The position numbers were made by a program, and so were the translations under genes. Below the pieces are notes generated by a model. That model worked only from the letters and a program-made list of their open reading frames with translations, searched no databases and was not told the DNA's origin. This document shows, one piece after another, positions 1 through 12,215 of a DNA stretch of 49,287 nt. Each line of letters starts with the position of its first letter. The first letter of the stretch is position 1. This DNA is from Elysia marginata. Its lineage: Eukaryota; Mollusca; Gastropoda; Plakobranchidae. Location: NCBI GenBank assembly GCA_019649035.1, contig BMAT01008630.1, forward strand, positions 374,206 to 423,492. Direction: 5' to 3'.

Positions 1-192
1 ACACACACACCATATCTCTTTCTCTCTCTCATACACACTCACACTTTCTCTCTCTTTTTCTCTGTCTCTCTGTTTGTCCTTTTCTCTAACACATACACGC
101 TCTCTTTCTTTTCTTTCTCTTCTCTCTCTTTCCCTCTCGCAATCTCTCTCTTCTCTCTCTTTCTCTCTCTCAATCTCTCTCGCTCTCTTTCT
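1..192. repeat. TC-rich low-complexity tract
   Basis: Imperfect (TC)n with short CA patches, in the intron after exon 54. Confidence 0.85.
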
Positions 193-201
193 TTAGCTCA
201 C

Positions 202-384
202 CCCATCCAAGTCGGAAGCCTGGACACGGAGAATCTCCACGCCCAAGGTGAAGGTTTCGGCAATCCTCTCCGAGTAGACGAGGTTGTTGAAGGTGGGAGC
301 ACTCGGGTTCCTGTTGACCGAGATGGTCAGGTTGGTGGTGGCCACTTGCCCTGGACGCTGGTTGTCGAACGCCCGAAGACCAAG
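202..384 (-). CDS. exon 54: A-type exon, last in window
   Basis: Residues 2702-2762. [16 protein letters not shown], linker [10 protein letters not shown], end QASDLDG. Acceptor CTCTCTAG, donor GTGAGC. There is no ATG in this exon. The gene continues leftward; the next exon should be a B exon in phase 0. Confidence 0.92.
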
Positions 385-3300
385 CTAGAGAGAACAGGGA
401 GGTGGGGAGGACGGTTACAAAGGTAAATGAGAAATCAATGAAAATCGAAACAATAATGAAAGCCTAAAGCCATAATTGAAAAGTAAGAAGGCTGAAAAAA
501 AATTAAAATTTATACAGATTGGCGGTTTAAAGGCTAGTACTTAAAATCCCTTTATTTGACATCAGTGTGATGAGTGTTTTTAAGTTGCCGAAGTTGTACT
601 TTTTAAAAGTTTAAAGGCCGGATCAGCTGACGACATCAAAGCCTAGTAGTAAAATTTGTAATACATATTGCTTTATTCACACAGATTTTTACCCTCGATC
701 TAATGTTTGTTCAGTACAGAGTTTATAAAATATTTTTTTTTCAGGTTAGCAAACTAAAGAAACCTTCCAAAGAAAATTGACATTGCATCTTTGCGAAGAA
801 AACTATTTGGAAAAGAGGAAACATTATGAAGTAAGTTGTTGCTGAGACGGCACTAATGTGGACATTACCAAGTAGCTTGTAGCGACATCTGTGGTCAGGT
901 CAGACTTGACAGTGATCACACCAGTGCTCGGGTTGATATTGAAGTAACCAGGCGCCGCAAAGTACCCATCTATCTCGTATACGATGAAGCCCTGCAGGCA
1001 AAACAACAGTAAATAAAGATGCTTAGTCACGTCACATTCTTTTAAATGGTTTTTATGCACTGAAGTCAGAGTAGTAGTGACAAGGGCAATGGTAACGTAG
1101 CCAACTAAAGATCTAGTTTTACAATTGAAGCATATAGTAGCAAGGGAAGTAGCTAGAAAAGTAGCCAAAGTTTTTATTGTAGTGCGAAGATGAGGCGAAA
1201 AAAGAGAGAAAAGCATGGTAAAAAGAGGGTCAAACGTGGAGAGATGGAGTGAAATATAGTGCAGGGCGAGGTAGTTATTGATGAAAAAAATATTTTAAAG
1301 AGAACAATAAAACCGCTAGAACCTTTGAAAAGTCAACTAGTTTAACTATAATTGGTATGAAACAGCCTAAGTTGTTTGACATAGTTTACATGTACTTACC
1401 AGCAAATCTCTGTCGGTAGCATTAGCGTTGAAGATGCTGACACCGATGCCAGTGTTGAGACTGATGGCTGCGGCATACGGAGTGTTTAGGAACTGTGGCG
1501 GGAACGTATCCCTGACAACAGTCACTCGCACTGTGGCCTGGTCTGTCCTGGGATTCAGAGTCTGGTCTGACACTTGCACTTGGAACTGGTTGTGGAGCAA
1601 GATAGAAGAATTTTCATGGCAGATGGCAGAAGGAAAGGGCCCGTTATCTAAAGCTTGGTGGGGTTGATGATTTACTTGCCTGGATTTTTTTTTAAATTAT
1701 TGTGTCAAATAAACAAGTTGAGGTGATTGTAATCTTCGGAAATTTTGAATTTCTAAATTTTTTATTATTATTATTGTCATTATTATTATTATTACTATTC
1801 TTTTATTATTATCATTATTATTGTTATTATCATCTTTGTCATTACTATTATTATAGCCGTTGTTGTTTTAATAGTATCATTAAATTTTGTTGTTGTTATC
1901 ATAGTCATCATCCTTATCATCTTGATTGTTCTCATCACTATTTTGTATCCGAGACATATGATGTGTTCTTTGTCAGAAAAGTTGATTAGCAACCTTTCTT
2001 ATAAGGTTTATAAAGATTTTTTTCCGCACGAAATACAAACCAAACTAAAAAGCAAAAAGCGAGACTGAAAAATTTAAATTGCCAGAATCCAAGGCGCGTC
2101 CTGAACCTTTTCATTGTATTGAGAGACCTATGACAAAGTTTCTACCTGTTCTAAAAGGTCTGCAATCCTTAGCATAACGAATAAAGTTCAAAGGTGTTTC
2201 GATATTGAAAGATTTCAGCAGACCCTCTAGCAATAAGTGTCGCCAAAAAGGAAAAAAAAAACAACTCAAGCCTGTGGTTCTACTATGCTTTACCTAGATC
2301 TACCAGCATCGCTTACCTCATAGAAGGAAGCCTGTTGACTCTCCAGCAACTGCTTCAAGGAGATGAGGCCAGTCCTAGGCTCCAGGTAGAAGAAGTCGGT
2401 CACTCCAGCCTCCTCAATCAGACTGTACTGGAGGATATCCTAGATACATAAAGGCAAACACTCAGACAAACAAGTCATTTAGAAATGTCCTAGAATTCTT
2501 CGTATCTTCTTTTTTTTGGTGTTAAGTGCTATATTTTGTTGTGTTGTAAATTTGGATATGTAAGATCTACAGTTTATAATATTAAACTTTTCTACCTATC
2601 TTAAAATTCCGCATCCATGGGCGAAGTTTTTTACTTGGAAATCAGAAGATTATAAGCAAATATAAAATAAGATATATATCTCTTCTATAACTATCGTTAT
2701 TGTCCAAGCATTTTGAGACTTATAATGATATATGTCTAAATTAAAATGTGTCAGCTATTATTTGAGTCACTAACTTCAAAACATTTTAAATTCATTTTAA
2801 AAAATCCTTAATTTTTTCCCAGGAAAAGGCAGAAGTCATTTGCAGGAGAAGAGGCAGACTTTTATCTCCCAATATTTTCTCTCAGGTAGAACATAGTGAG
2901 ACGGAGAGACGCCGGGCTGTTTACCGTTGTGTCTTGGTCAGTGGCCGTAAGTTGGACAACACTAGAGCCCAGGGCGAGAGTCTCGGGAACGGTGCGGACG
3001 TATATGTCCGGAGAGAAGACTGGAGGGTTCTCGTTACGGGTCACTGTGATGACCACCTCGGACACGGCTGTCTTGAGACCATCAGTAAACGTTTTGGAGG
3101 CCTGGACTCGTAGCTGTGGACACAGTGGTCAAGTTGGGATATAGACAGGTAGAAACATAAGTCAAAGGTTGCGGGGGAAAGGTGCGACAAATGCCGTTTT
3201 ACTTTGTCCTATATTTTCTATTCTAATCACAATTTTTTTAAAGTTTGGAGGATTATTTAAAACACTACCAAGTTTATTAGACATAGAGCTGTGTGTATAA

Positions 3301-6300
3301 ATCAAATTAGAGCAGAAATTTAATTTGAGGAATTTGAAATCGCAAACTCTTAGAGAATATGCCAAAATGAGTATATAATTTAGAATGACACCAAAACACT
3401 TTGATAACGTTTGATTTGATTCTGGTTAAACCAAGTAGCGGTGTACTGCTTCTCTTTAATTTCAAGTTGCAATCAGTATACATAACAACAAAACTAAACG
3501 ATGTTCGTGATATCGTATATGAACTCTGTGAAAGGCGAAACAGACAGCACAACGCGTAGTAGACCGCATAGACAGAAGACATTTCGGGTACCACAATCTG
3601 TAACAATACGTACCCTGTAGACACTCTTCTGGTTGAGATCAGATCTAAGGTCTCTTCTCACGAAGATGTCACCAGTAGAGGCGCTGATGTTGAAGTAGTC
3701 CGGTCCATCACTTACGCCAGTTAACTCGTAGCTCACGTCCGGCTGAGAAGCAAGAGGAGATTTGGAGGTTTAGTAATTCTGAATTGATTGATTCTTATTG
3801 GTCTTGTCTTATCTGGTTTTGTATACATGCACATGTGTCTAAGATATAGAAAAAATGGACTTGAAGTGTTTTTGTTAGGTTTAGTTTTATCTTTAATAAT
3901 TGACGATAAGACTTCTCTTAAACTTGTCCTTGACAAAATAATGACAAGCATTATTACCTCATTAATCAGAAATAACATTACTTGGACGTACAACACAATA
4001 AAGAAAAATGAGACTGAAAGCACAATCAGTATGTTATCTGCATAGGTACTATCATTACCAAAACAAAATGCATTATCGATGTTATCAGTCATTTCAGCTA
4101 GCGACGTTTATAATCAGATAACAGAATTATATACGACGCTAGAGGAGAATATTTTAACTTCGATCCCAGCGAGATTATTGACCCCTTACCTCAAGAACAA
4201 AATGAATGCTAGACATTCAGCTTGGAATTTTCAGATCATGTCATGGCAAGGAAAATCATTAATTCGGCTGAACATACGCCTCTAATTTTTCTTATGGCTC
4301 TTATGCCGTCAGGTAATCTTGAAGATTTAAATATGTTTAATCCGCTCGTTATAGTAATAGGGTAGGCCCCTTAAGAGAATGGAATTCCACCTAAATATCA
4401 AGGTCAAATATATAAAGGTCAAGGTTTAGTTTATAAAGGGTAAGGTCGACTATGTAAAGGTCAAAGGTCGGGTCTTATCACGGTCACTCACTCCCGGCTG
4501 AGCCACGACTCTGATGACGGCTGAGTTGATGGCTGAGTTTTCTGAGATGATCTGGGCGTAGCTGGGCGCGGTGAATTGAAGCGTCTCCGACTCCAGGATG
4601 CTGATCTCTACCGTAGCGGTGGCGAACAGGCTGGGGGAGCCCTGATCTCTTGCTTCAACTCGCAGCTATAATACAGTGAGATAGAGAGGAGGAGGGGGGA
4701 AGTCATAGGGACGTGGTATTAGAGTGTAGAGGGTAGCAAGAAAATGAGATAGAAGGTGATAATGAGAGAGATAGTGGGAGTGAGAAAAAGAGGGGGGTTG
4801 GGGAGAGGGAGATAAATAGACGGAGCGATAGAGGTACAGAGTCAGGTACTCACACAGAGAAAGAGAGAGATGAATTAAGAATGGTTGGTTAAAACGATTT
4901 GCCACAAACCAATTTAAAATGGTTTAATCATCGAAAGTTTGGATTATACGACATTACCACCCATGTTCACAGATTTGTTTAAAAATGTGCTCTATGAGCG
5001 AGAGTTAACAAACGTAGACGCATTTTAGTGCTAAAACGCAAAACAAAAACATTAAAATATTTATCGCATATTCTAGGCAAATATGTTTTGATGTTAAATC
5101 AACCTCTCTAATTAAAAAAAAACAGTATCGGATTCTCAAAATTAAATAATGTTCTCTCACATGAAATTACCGTTCACTTTAATTTAATAAAAGATATAAT
5201 TAGAAACCCGAACCCGTAATATTGATTCCTAATGTTTCGACGTTTCAATATGGGAAAAAAGAGTGAGTAACTTCACTTACAACATAGCCGCTTTGCAGCG
5301 TGTTCTCAATAGATTTGAGCAGAGTTATCTCGCCTGAGATGGGGTTCACATAGAAGAACTCTGGCGCGTCGTTGTCCCCAATACTGCTGTAGCGGACAAC
5401 GTTGTTTGGAGCCTGTGGGAGGAGCGTGGGGAGGGAGGAGGGATGGTGAACAGGTTTACTTTACAAAGTCTCCCTTGACATCTTTGTGTAAAGGTAGTAA
5501 AAAACCGAGGACGAGGATTATCTTAAAGCATATCAACGAAGTCTCACCGAAGAAATTTGAACAGATAGAGTAAGGAATATAAACGGAGTTTTAGCAGTAA
5601 ATTCAGTTAAAATGGCAAAGTTTTAAAATTAAGAATACTCGTATAATATTTTTGTTTTGTTTTTGTGAAGTTTTCTATCCTTGGTCTTGAAAAAATAATT
5701 TTCAGTGGAACAGAAACTTCATCCTATTTTTGGAGTCATAGGTTGAAAGATGACAAATATCTTTCATAGACTGGATTTTTCTTGGCTGGTTGAGAACCAT
5801 TGAAGTTTTAATCATACTAAGTCTTGGTTTGGGTATTATGTAAAATTCATTTAGATTACAATGGGATTAGATTAATCAAAAATATTTATTGTGGGCCGGT
5901 TTTACCTAGTAAGTGGTCACATATTGTACTATGAGGTTAAATAGGTAATACTATAAACTTTCTGTGGTAGAATAAGTTTGGCTTGATAAGAACCGATAAT
6001 TATTTTTTGCAGGCCTATATTCGTTACTTTCTTCGACTTGGTAAAAAACAGTTTTCTGTAGATCAAACGCGGTTTGAGTAAGATATAAAAAAATAATAAA
6101 TGAACAATCGAGTAATCGGGTAATCGTCAGTACCGAATCGTCATCGTCTGTTGCGTTAACACGGGTGATGGAGGAGCCGACAGCTGTCAGTCTCGGGATG
6201 GTGACCCGGATCAGGGTGCTGGTGACAAACCGAGGTGAGAACAGGTTCCGGCGGACGTTGATCAGCACTGTGGTTGCCGCGGTGAGAGATGGGGTTCCGC

Positions 6301-9300
6301 CATCACGGGCCAGTATGCGGAGCTGATACAGAAAAGACACATGCAACAACAAGCTGTCAGGTCAGGACAGCAGTGCAGATTATCACCAAGGTTTGAGGGG
6401 TACGGTATAAGTTTTTAGATGCATAGAATTCAAAACTTCGGGAGTTCGTAAGTGAAAGAAATGTCATTTTTGGAGAATATAATTCAGAACCTAGAATGTA
6501 CATGTAATGATACCTAAGTATGCTTTATACATGTAATTTCTTATGTTTAGGTATTTTATCTATATCTAACTGTGATTCTTTATAATTACGCTTTTTGCTT
6601 GTGATAATTTTTTATTAAATAAATTTGGTATGGAGCATGTCCTTATCATTTCCCTGCGTGAGATTATCAAGTGTTCTGTATTTTGTATTTTGTACATATT
6701 GTGATCTATTTTTCAGGAGCAAATATAGCACTCACCCTATAGGCATCCACATCATGGGCGTTGAGGTCCGCGGTGTCTCTGACCCGGATGACGCGATCGG
6801 CGCCCAGAGTGAAGTAGGTCGGAGCGCTGTCGTCACCGATAACCTGTAGGCTCACGTCGTTGTAGGGCGACTGCGGAAACAGTAAAAAATAAAATTATGG
6901 ATAACTCAGGTGAGGCAACTAAAATCATTGAAAGCGTTTTAAAATATTCAAATTTAGGCCTCTTCCAACTTCAATAACGCGTTGTTATTCGCTGTTGGTG
7001 TAAAAAACAGAGTTAAGAAATATTACTACTTATTTTAAGCGTGAAATACAATGATCCATTAATCCACTCCGGCCCAAATAGTGAATATTTGCTTAATATT
7101 TTCCATGTATTCAAAATACTTAAGTTGGAAAGGCTGCCAAATGTTCGAGAGAGTTCTCTATATGTAAACTTCTTGAGATGCTTTTTGCTTCTTAGTTTGA
7201 TCTGTTTTTCGTGCAGACAAAAATCCTTATAAACTTTATAAAGAAGGTTGGATTTCCTCTCTCTGTACCGGATACAAAAAAATGGTGATAAAAATAAAGA
7301 TGATGACAAGGATGATGATCATGATAACAACATTAGTAATGTATAAAATTATGCAAAGGACTTGTTTTGAAACAACGCTCTATAGTTTCAGCTTAAGGTT
7401 TCATGCTTAAGTTTTATATAAATTGCCTTAAATAAATTTTATGTCTACTTTTAACCAGTCAGTTATAAAAATCAAGACAATGTGCAAATAAATATTCATA
7501 TCCCAGATAAAACTTTAACAGCGCAAAATAAAATATTGCCCTCAATGTGGGGAAAACACAAGGTCTTTAGACAAGTTTTACTCTCAATGGGTTAAATGTG
7601 CTAGCCTAAACTCTGCCGCCCAAAGTCAGAAAGAGTTATGTGTTCATTTCAATGTTTCGAGTAAAATAAAAAAAATACATTTCCTACTTTGCTTAAAAAA
7701 GGTTTAAGTTTTGTGATAGAGACCTCGACTCAGTATGCTGTTACATTTTTATTTTGTTGAAATTTCTTCATACAGTGTGCTCATTTTATCATAATATTCC
7801 TTAAAAGCAGATACGTCGCTCTACCTTCCGCACCGGCTCTGCCTTTAGCTTGTGTACTCTCTCAACATGCCCTCTTCTACATTGCAGACCGACGAATCGA
7901 GAATTATCCAACAACCTGATCGGGTAACCATACTGAGACATGCTAACTGTGTGTGGTTTGAGCGCAACTTTAAAGTAAAGATGTGTCGATGTACCAGGTG
8001 GAGACGAGATAAGCACCAACCGTTGATGTCGTAAAGTTATGTTGCTATGGGTGTGTTGTAGATGGTTCATTTAGTCTGGTTAGTAACATGCTACGAGTTA
8101 TGACAACCACTAGGACCAGTACTAGACACCCCTTTAATATTTCTAAAAATTTTTTGAAATGCTTTGAAACTGGTAACTCCTTTCCCAATTATAACCCTTA
8201 ATTTTATTGAGCGCTCCATCTCGGCGTTGCGGCTTGTTGTGTTTGAGTAGATTTGTTGGTGTTTAGTGACTGGGCGACAAACTTTACTTACATTTCTAAT
8301 TATAGTAATACATGGACACTATACATGCCCGTTTCATATTTTATTTCACGTATGCAGAAAACGTGGGTTATCAGATTAATACATGGGGCCACAGAGTTAA
8401 TAAATTATTTGTAATTTTTTTTTGTCTTTCTATGAACATTAAAAGTAATAAAGTGCTGTTTATATGAAAATAAAATAAGGTGTATATATGATGTAATAAA
8501 TGTAGGGTGTGTAGACAGTTTGTGTTGAATACTGAACCTTTACAAGGCACCAGTCTGGCTCTTCTTCTACGCAGATCTAGAAGGTAGAGTTAAGTAGTTG
8601 ATTAAATCTGTTGTTCTTCGCTTGAAATCTTAAGACATGTTATTATCGTCACATCATTTTGAATTACTCTTCATGGTGCTGGTGCCGATCAAACGCTAAC
8701 CTTGCCTTATATTGGTGTCATGATCCATCTACGGCCGTTTTGCAAGAGCCCTAGGGCAAGAAAGACGTAGGTCTGCAGGTATGTTGATCTGTCACGGACA
8801 AGGCAGATGCTTTGATGAACTTCAAATGTTGTGTATTTCTCGGTCACTTTCGTCGTAATGACTGGTCATTTTGGACTCGAGATATGTTGTTATGGATTTC
8901 ATACACTATAGGTATGGTCGGAGACAGACGTACAGGTTATTAAATAAAGAAAAAAATTGAAAACGCGTTTAAGTCGGATACATTAGTCTGCCTAGGAGCG
9001 ACAGTTCAGTACTATGATGGATTTTACATTGAACAGGGACTACCGAGCAAGTAGTTTTAAGACAACTGATACCTGCACTGGCAGTGAAGTGAAAAAATTG
9101 CTAGTTGTTGAACTTACTATGGTGTCTCTACCTCGCAGTGAGTACACTGCCACCAGTAGCTGCGACTACTAATGGTATTAAGTATTGTTCTAAGATAACT
9201 GATTCCGACATTGGGCAACATAAATGACCTGTTGTTTGGAATGAAATAGATGAGCAGTTGATGGAATAAGATAGATGACCAGATATTTTGGATGAAATAG

Positions 9301-12167
9301 ATGGCCAGTTGTTTGGGTGTCATAGATGACCACTTGTTTGGGTGTGATAAATTGCCAGTGGTTTGAGATGAAATAGATGACCATTTGTTTGAGATAAAAT
9401 AGATGACCAGTTGTGTGGGTGTGATAGATGACCAGTTGTGGCGGTGTGATAGATGGCCAGTTGTTTGAGTGTGATAGATGACCAGTTGTTGGAGTAGGAT
9501 AGATGACCAACGTTCTGGATACGATAGAGGTACAGTTGTTGGAATGGGATAGATGACCAATTGTTGGTATAAGATAGATGACTATTATATATTTGACCTA
9601 CCGTGGTGTCTCTATCCAGAACGCTCACAGTGAACACACTGCTCCCACTGGTTGTGGTGCTGCTGATGGTTGTCACGTAGGGTTCGTTGAGGAACTCTGG
9701 CGCATTAAGGTTCCTTGCCACAGCAACAGTGACGGTGGCTGTGTTGGTAGCGCCGTTGCTAGGGTTGCCCAGATCTTGACAGGTGACCAGGAGCTGAACA
9801 CAGGATGGATAAAAGTTAGAGAGATTTGATTTCAGTCTGGATTAGCAAAGGGTTTTTTTAATTCGATTATTGTACGAAAAAAATAATTTTTTAGTTTGAT
9901 TGACTGAAATTGGAGACAAAGCAGACCCCAGTCTCGATACTGTGTTATCAAGGAACAAGAAGTAAAACCCTTATTATTTGCTGCATTAGACATGGTAAAG
10001 GATTTTGCTATTGCTTTCACCAGCGTATTTCATTTTGCTTTACTAAGTCTGTCAAGACCTAGCTTCCAAATTAATGCTGGATTGGCACACAGGAGAGCAA
10101 CTAAAACTTTGCCTGCTTTAAAGGCCAATTGTTCACTCGATTAAGGCACCGTTCAGTTTATAAAAGAGCATTCTCAATGTCCATCAACAACTTGGTATAA
10201 GTTTATAAATTTTCAATAATCAGTAGGCAGTTTTGACTTCAAAATAGATTTTAATGTACTGTGTGCCACATGTGTACACCGGCTTACAAAGGAAAAATGA
10301 TGCAAGAGACATAGGTGTGTAAAAGAAATCAATAAATGCCTTTAAACAAGTGATATTCTTCTTTCAAATAACCAAAATAATAATCAGTACTATACAATTT
10401 CCAGTAACTGGTTTCTTCAATATTATACTATATACTACATGCGTCATGTTTATGCTAAATACACTATAGTATATGCCTGGGAAGTGCTGCTCACCTGATA
10501 GTTGGAACTGTCGTCTGCGTCCAAATACAGAGGCTGCAAGGTAGACACCTGGCCAGAAGAGCGGCCCACCTGGAAGTACCGCAAGATCTTGTCACTTCCG
10601 GTCAGGGTGTACACTACCTGGTTGTTAGGTGCCTGGGGACAACAGGATGTAAACATGGTGGTTAGGCTCTATGGTTCTTAACCTTAAACTTTAAATTTAT
10701 AACCTTACGACATAATATGACGTTTTTATCGATTGATGATTACAATAATCATACCTTCATTAACATTCCCTTAGTTTACAACGTAGCAATACTTCATAAC
10801 AACTGACATATTTTTCATTTCGTTAGAGATAAAATATACCCTCAGAATGAGACTAGGCCAGGGCGTGTTCTGAGGATGAATGAGAACAGAATACCACCAC
10901 AAGCATGAAGATGGGTGCTAACAATGGAAAAAAAACGATGAACACCCGAATCTACCCCAAGTTAAACTGTGCGAACAAGATACGCAAAATTGGCAACAGT
11001 AATGGGGTTAATCTGGAAGATGAAGCTTAAGACCCAAGCGAATGTTGAGATCTTTGCTCTGCTTTATGTGCAGGGAGAAAGTAAGTGAGTATGTGAATAA
11101 ATGAGAGGCAAACAGGGCAAATCAAGCACAACTCGCTCAGACTGGTTTTGAGTTAGAGCATTTTAAATAAAAGACTTTGTTAAAAAACAACGCATTTTTA
11201 TTGGCAACAAAATGAATTATCTCGGGCAATACAACAGCTAGAGTTATATGTTTTTCGACGCATCAAAGGACTCATTAATTGAAATTCTGCCTTATGCTTG
11301 ATTGACGTGGTCGTCTTACAAGTCTTACGTTACATTGTTATTCCGCAGAAGTTTCCCCCACCGCAAGATCGTTATTCGTACGTTATATTGTTTTTCTGCA
11401 CAAATTCTAATCACCGCAAAATCGTTATTCGTACGTTATATTGTTATACTGCAGAAGTTCTACTAATCGCAAGATCATTATTCGTAAGTTGCATTGTTAT
11501 TCTGCAGAATTTCTACTCACCGCAAGATCGTTATCGGTACACGTCACTGTTCTGAACGGGTCTCCGATAGCCTGGTTCTCTGTGATGGTGGCCTGGTAGT
11601 TGATGGGACTAAAGGCAGGAGAGAACAGGTTCCTGGTCACAAAGACATCAACTACTGTCGTATCGGACTTGGTGGGGTTCCCTCCATCCCGGGCCAGCAC
11701 TAGGATCTGGCCGATGAACCGATACATAAGATATAGATGATAAGTCAGTGATGGGGTAAGTTTTTAACCAGAAGTAAAATTCTGAAAACACGCTGTAAAT
11801 GGCCTTCTTACTCTTAGTTCAGATTTTGTTTACATAAAAAGATAAATGAGACAGACATGTAGTGACAAAAATTTAATTACTTTTACAAAATAACACCTTT
11901 ATTTTAAGTTTATCTTGTTTACTGCAATTAATAAGCTTTCTACTTTATCAAGTAAAAATCACATTAAATTTGCTGAGTTCAAATTAGGAGAAAGGTTTTA
12001 AAATTCTTCAAATGGGCAGTTTTGGGATGAGAGACTTTTATAAATTCGAAGATTTTCCTTCCAATGCGCAAATGAGTTAAAAGCCCAAACCTAATAGCGT
12101 TCTTCTTCTTTCGCGTTCTACGATTGTCTCTATGTTTGAATGTATCTATTTATCTATCGATCGATCG

Positions 12168-12215
<48 letters not shown>

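Larger units (their letters stand above)
6871..9601 (-). other. intron 44, longest of the modular part
   Basis: 2.7 kb separating exon 44 from exon 45. It holds a minisatellite and a partial exon-edge copy at its right end (9112-9590). A weak retroelement-like reading lies at 7801-8070. I see nothing else in 6871-7800 or 8071-9111. Confidence 0.7.

Noticed and set aside
1367-1399. Extension of exon 52 leftward past its donor
   Set aside because: The frame stays open for a few codons, but the GTAAGT donor at 1398-1399 and the module length place the exon end at 1400.
9117-9721. Overlapping open frames of 106-147 codons across the minisatellite
   Set aside because: The repeated H-L-S and W-S-S-I words follow the 30-bp repeat. 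Only the part from 9602 rightward, in the cadherin frame, is a real exon.
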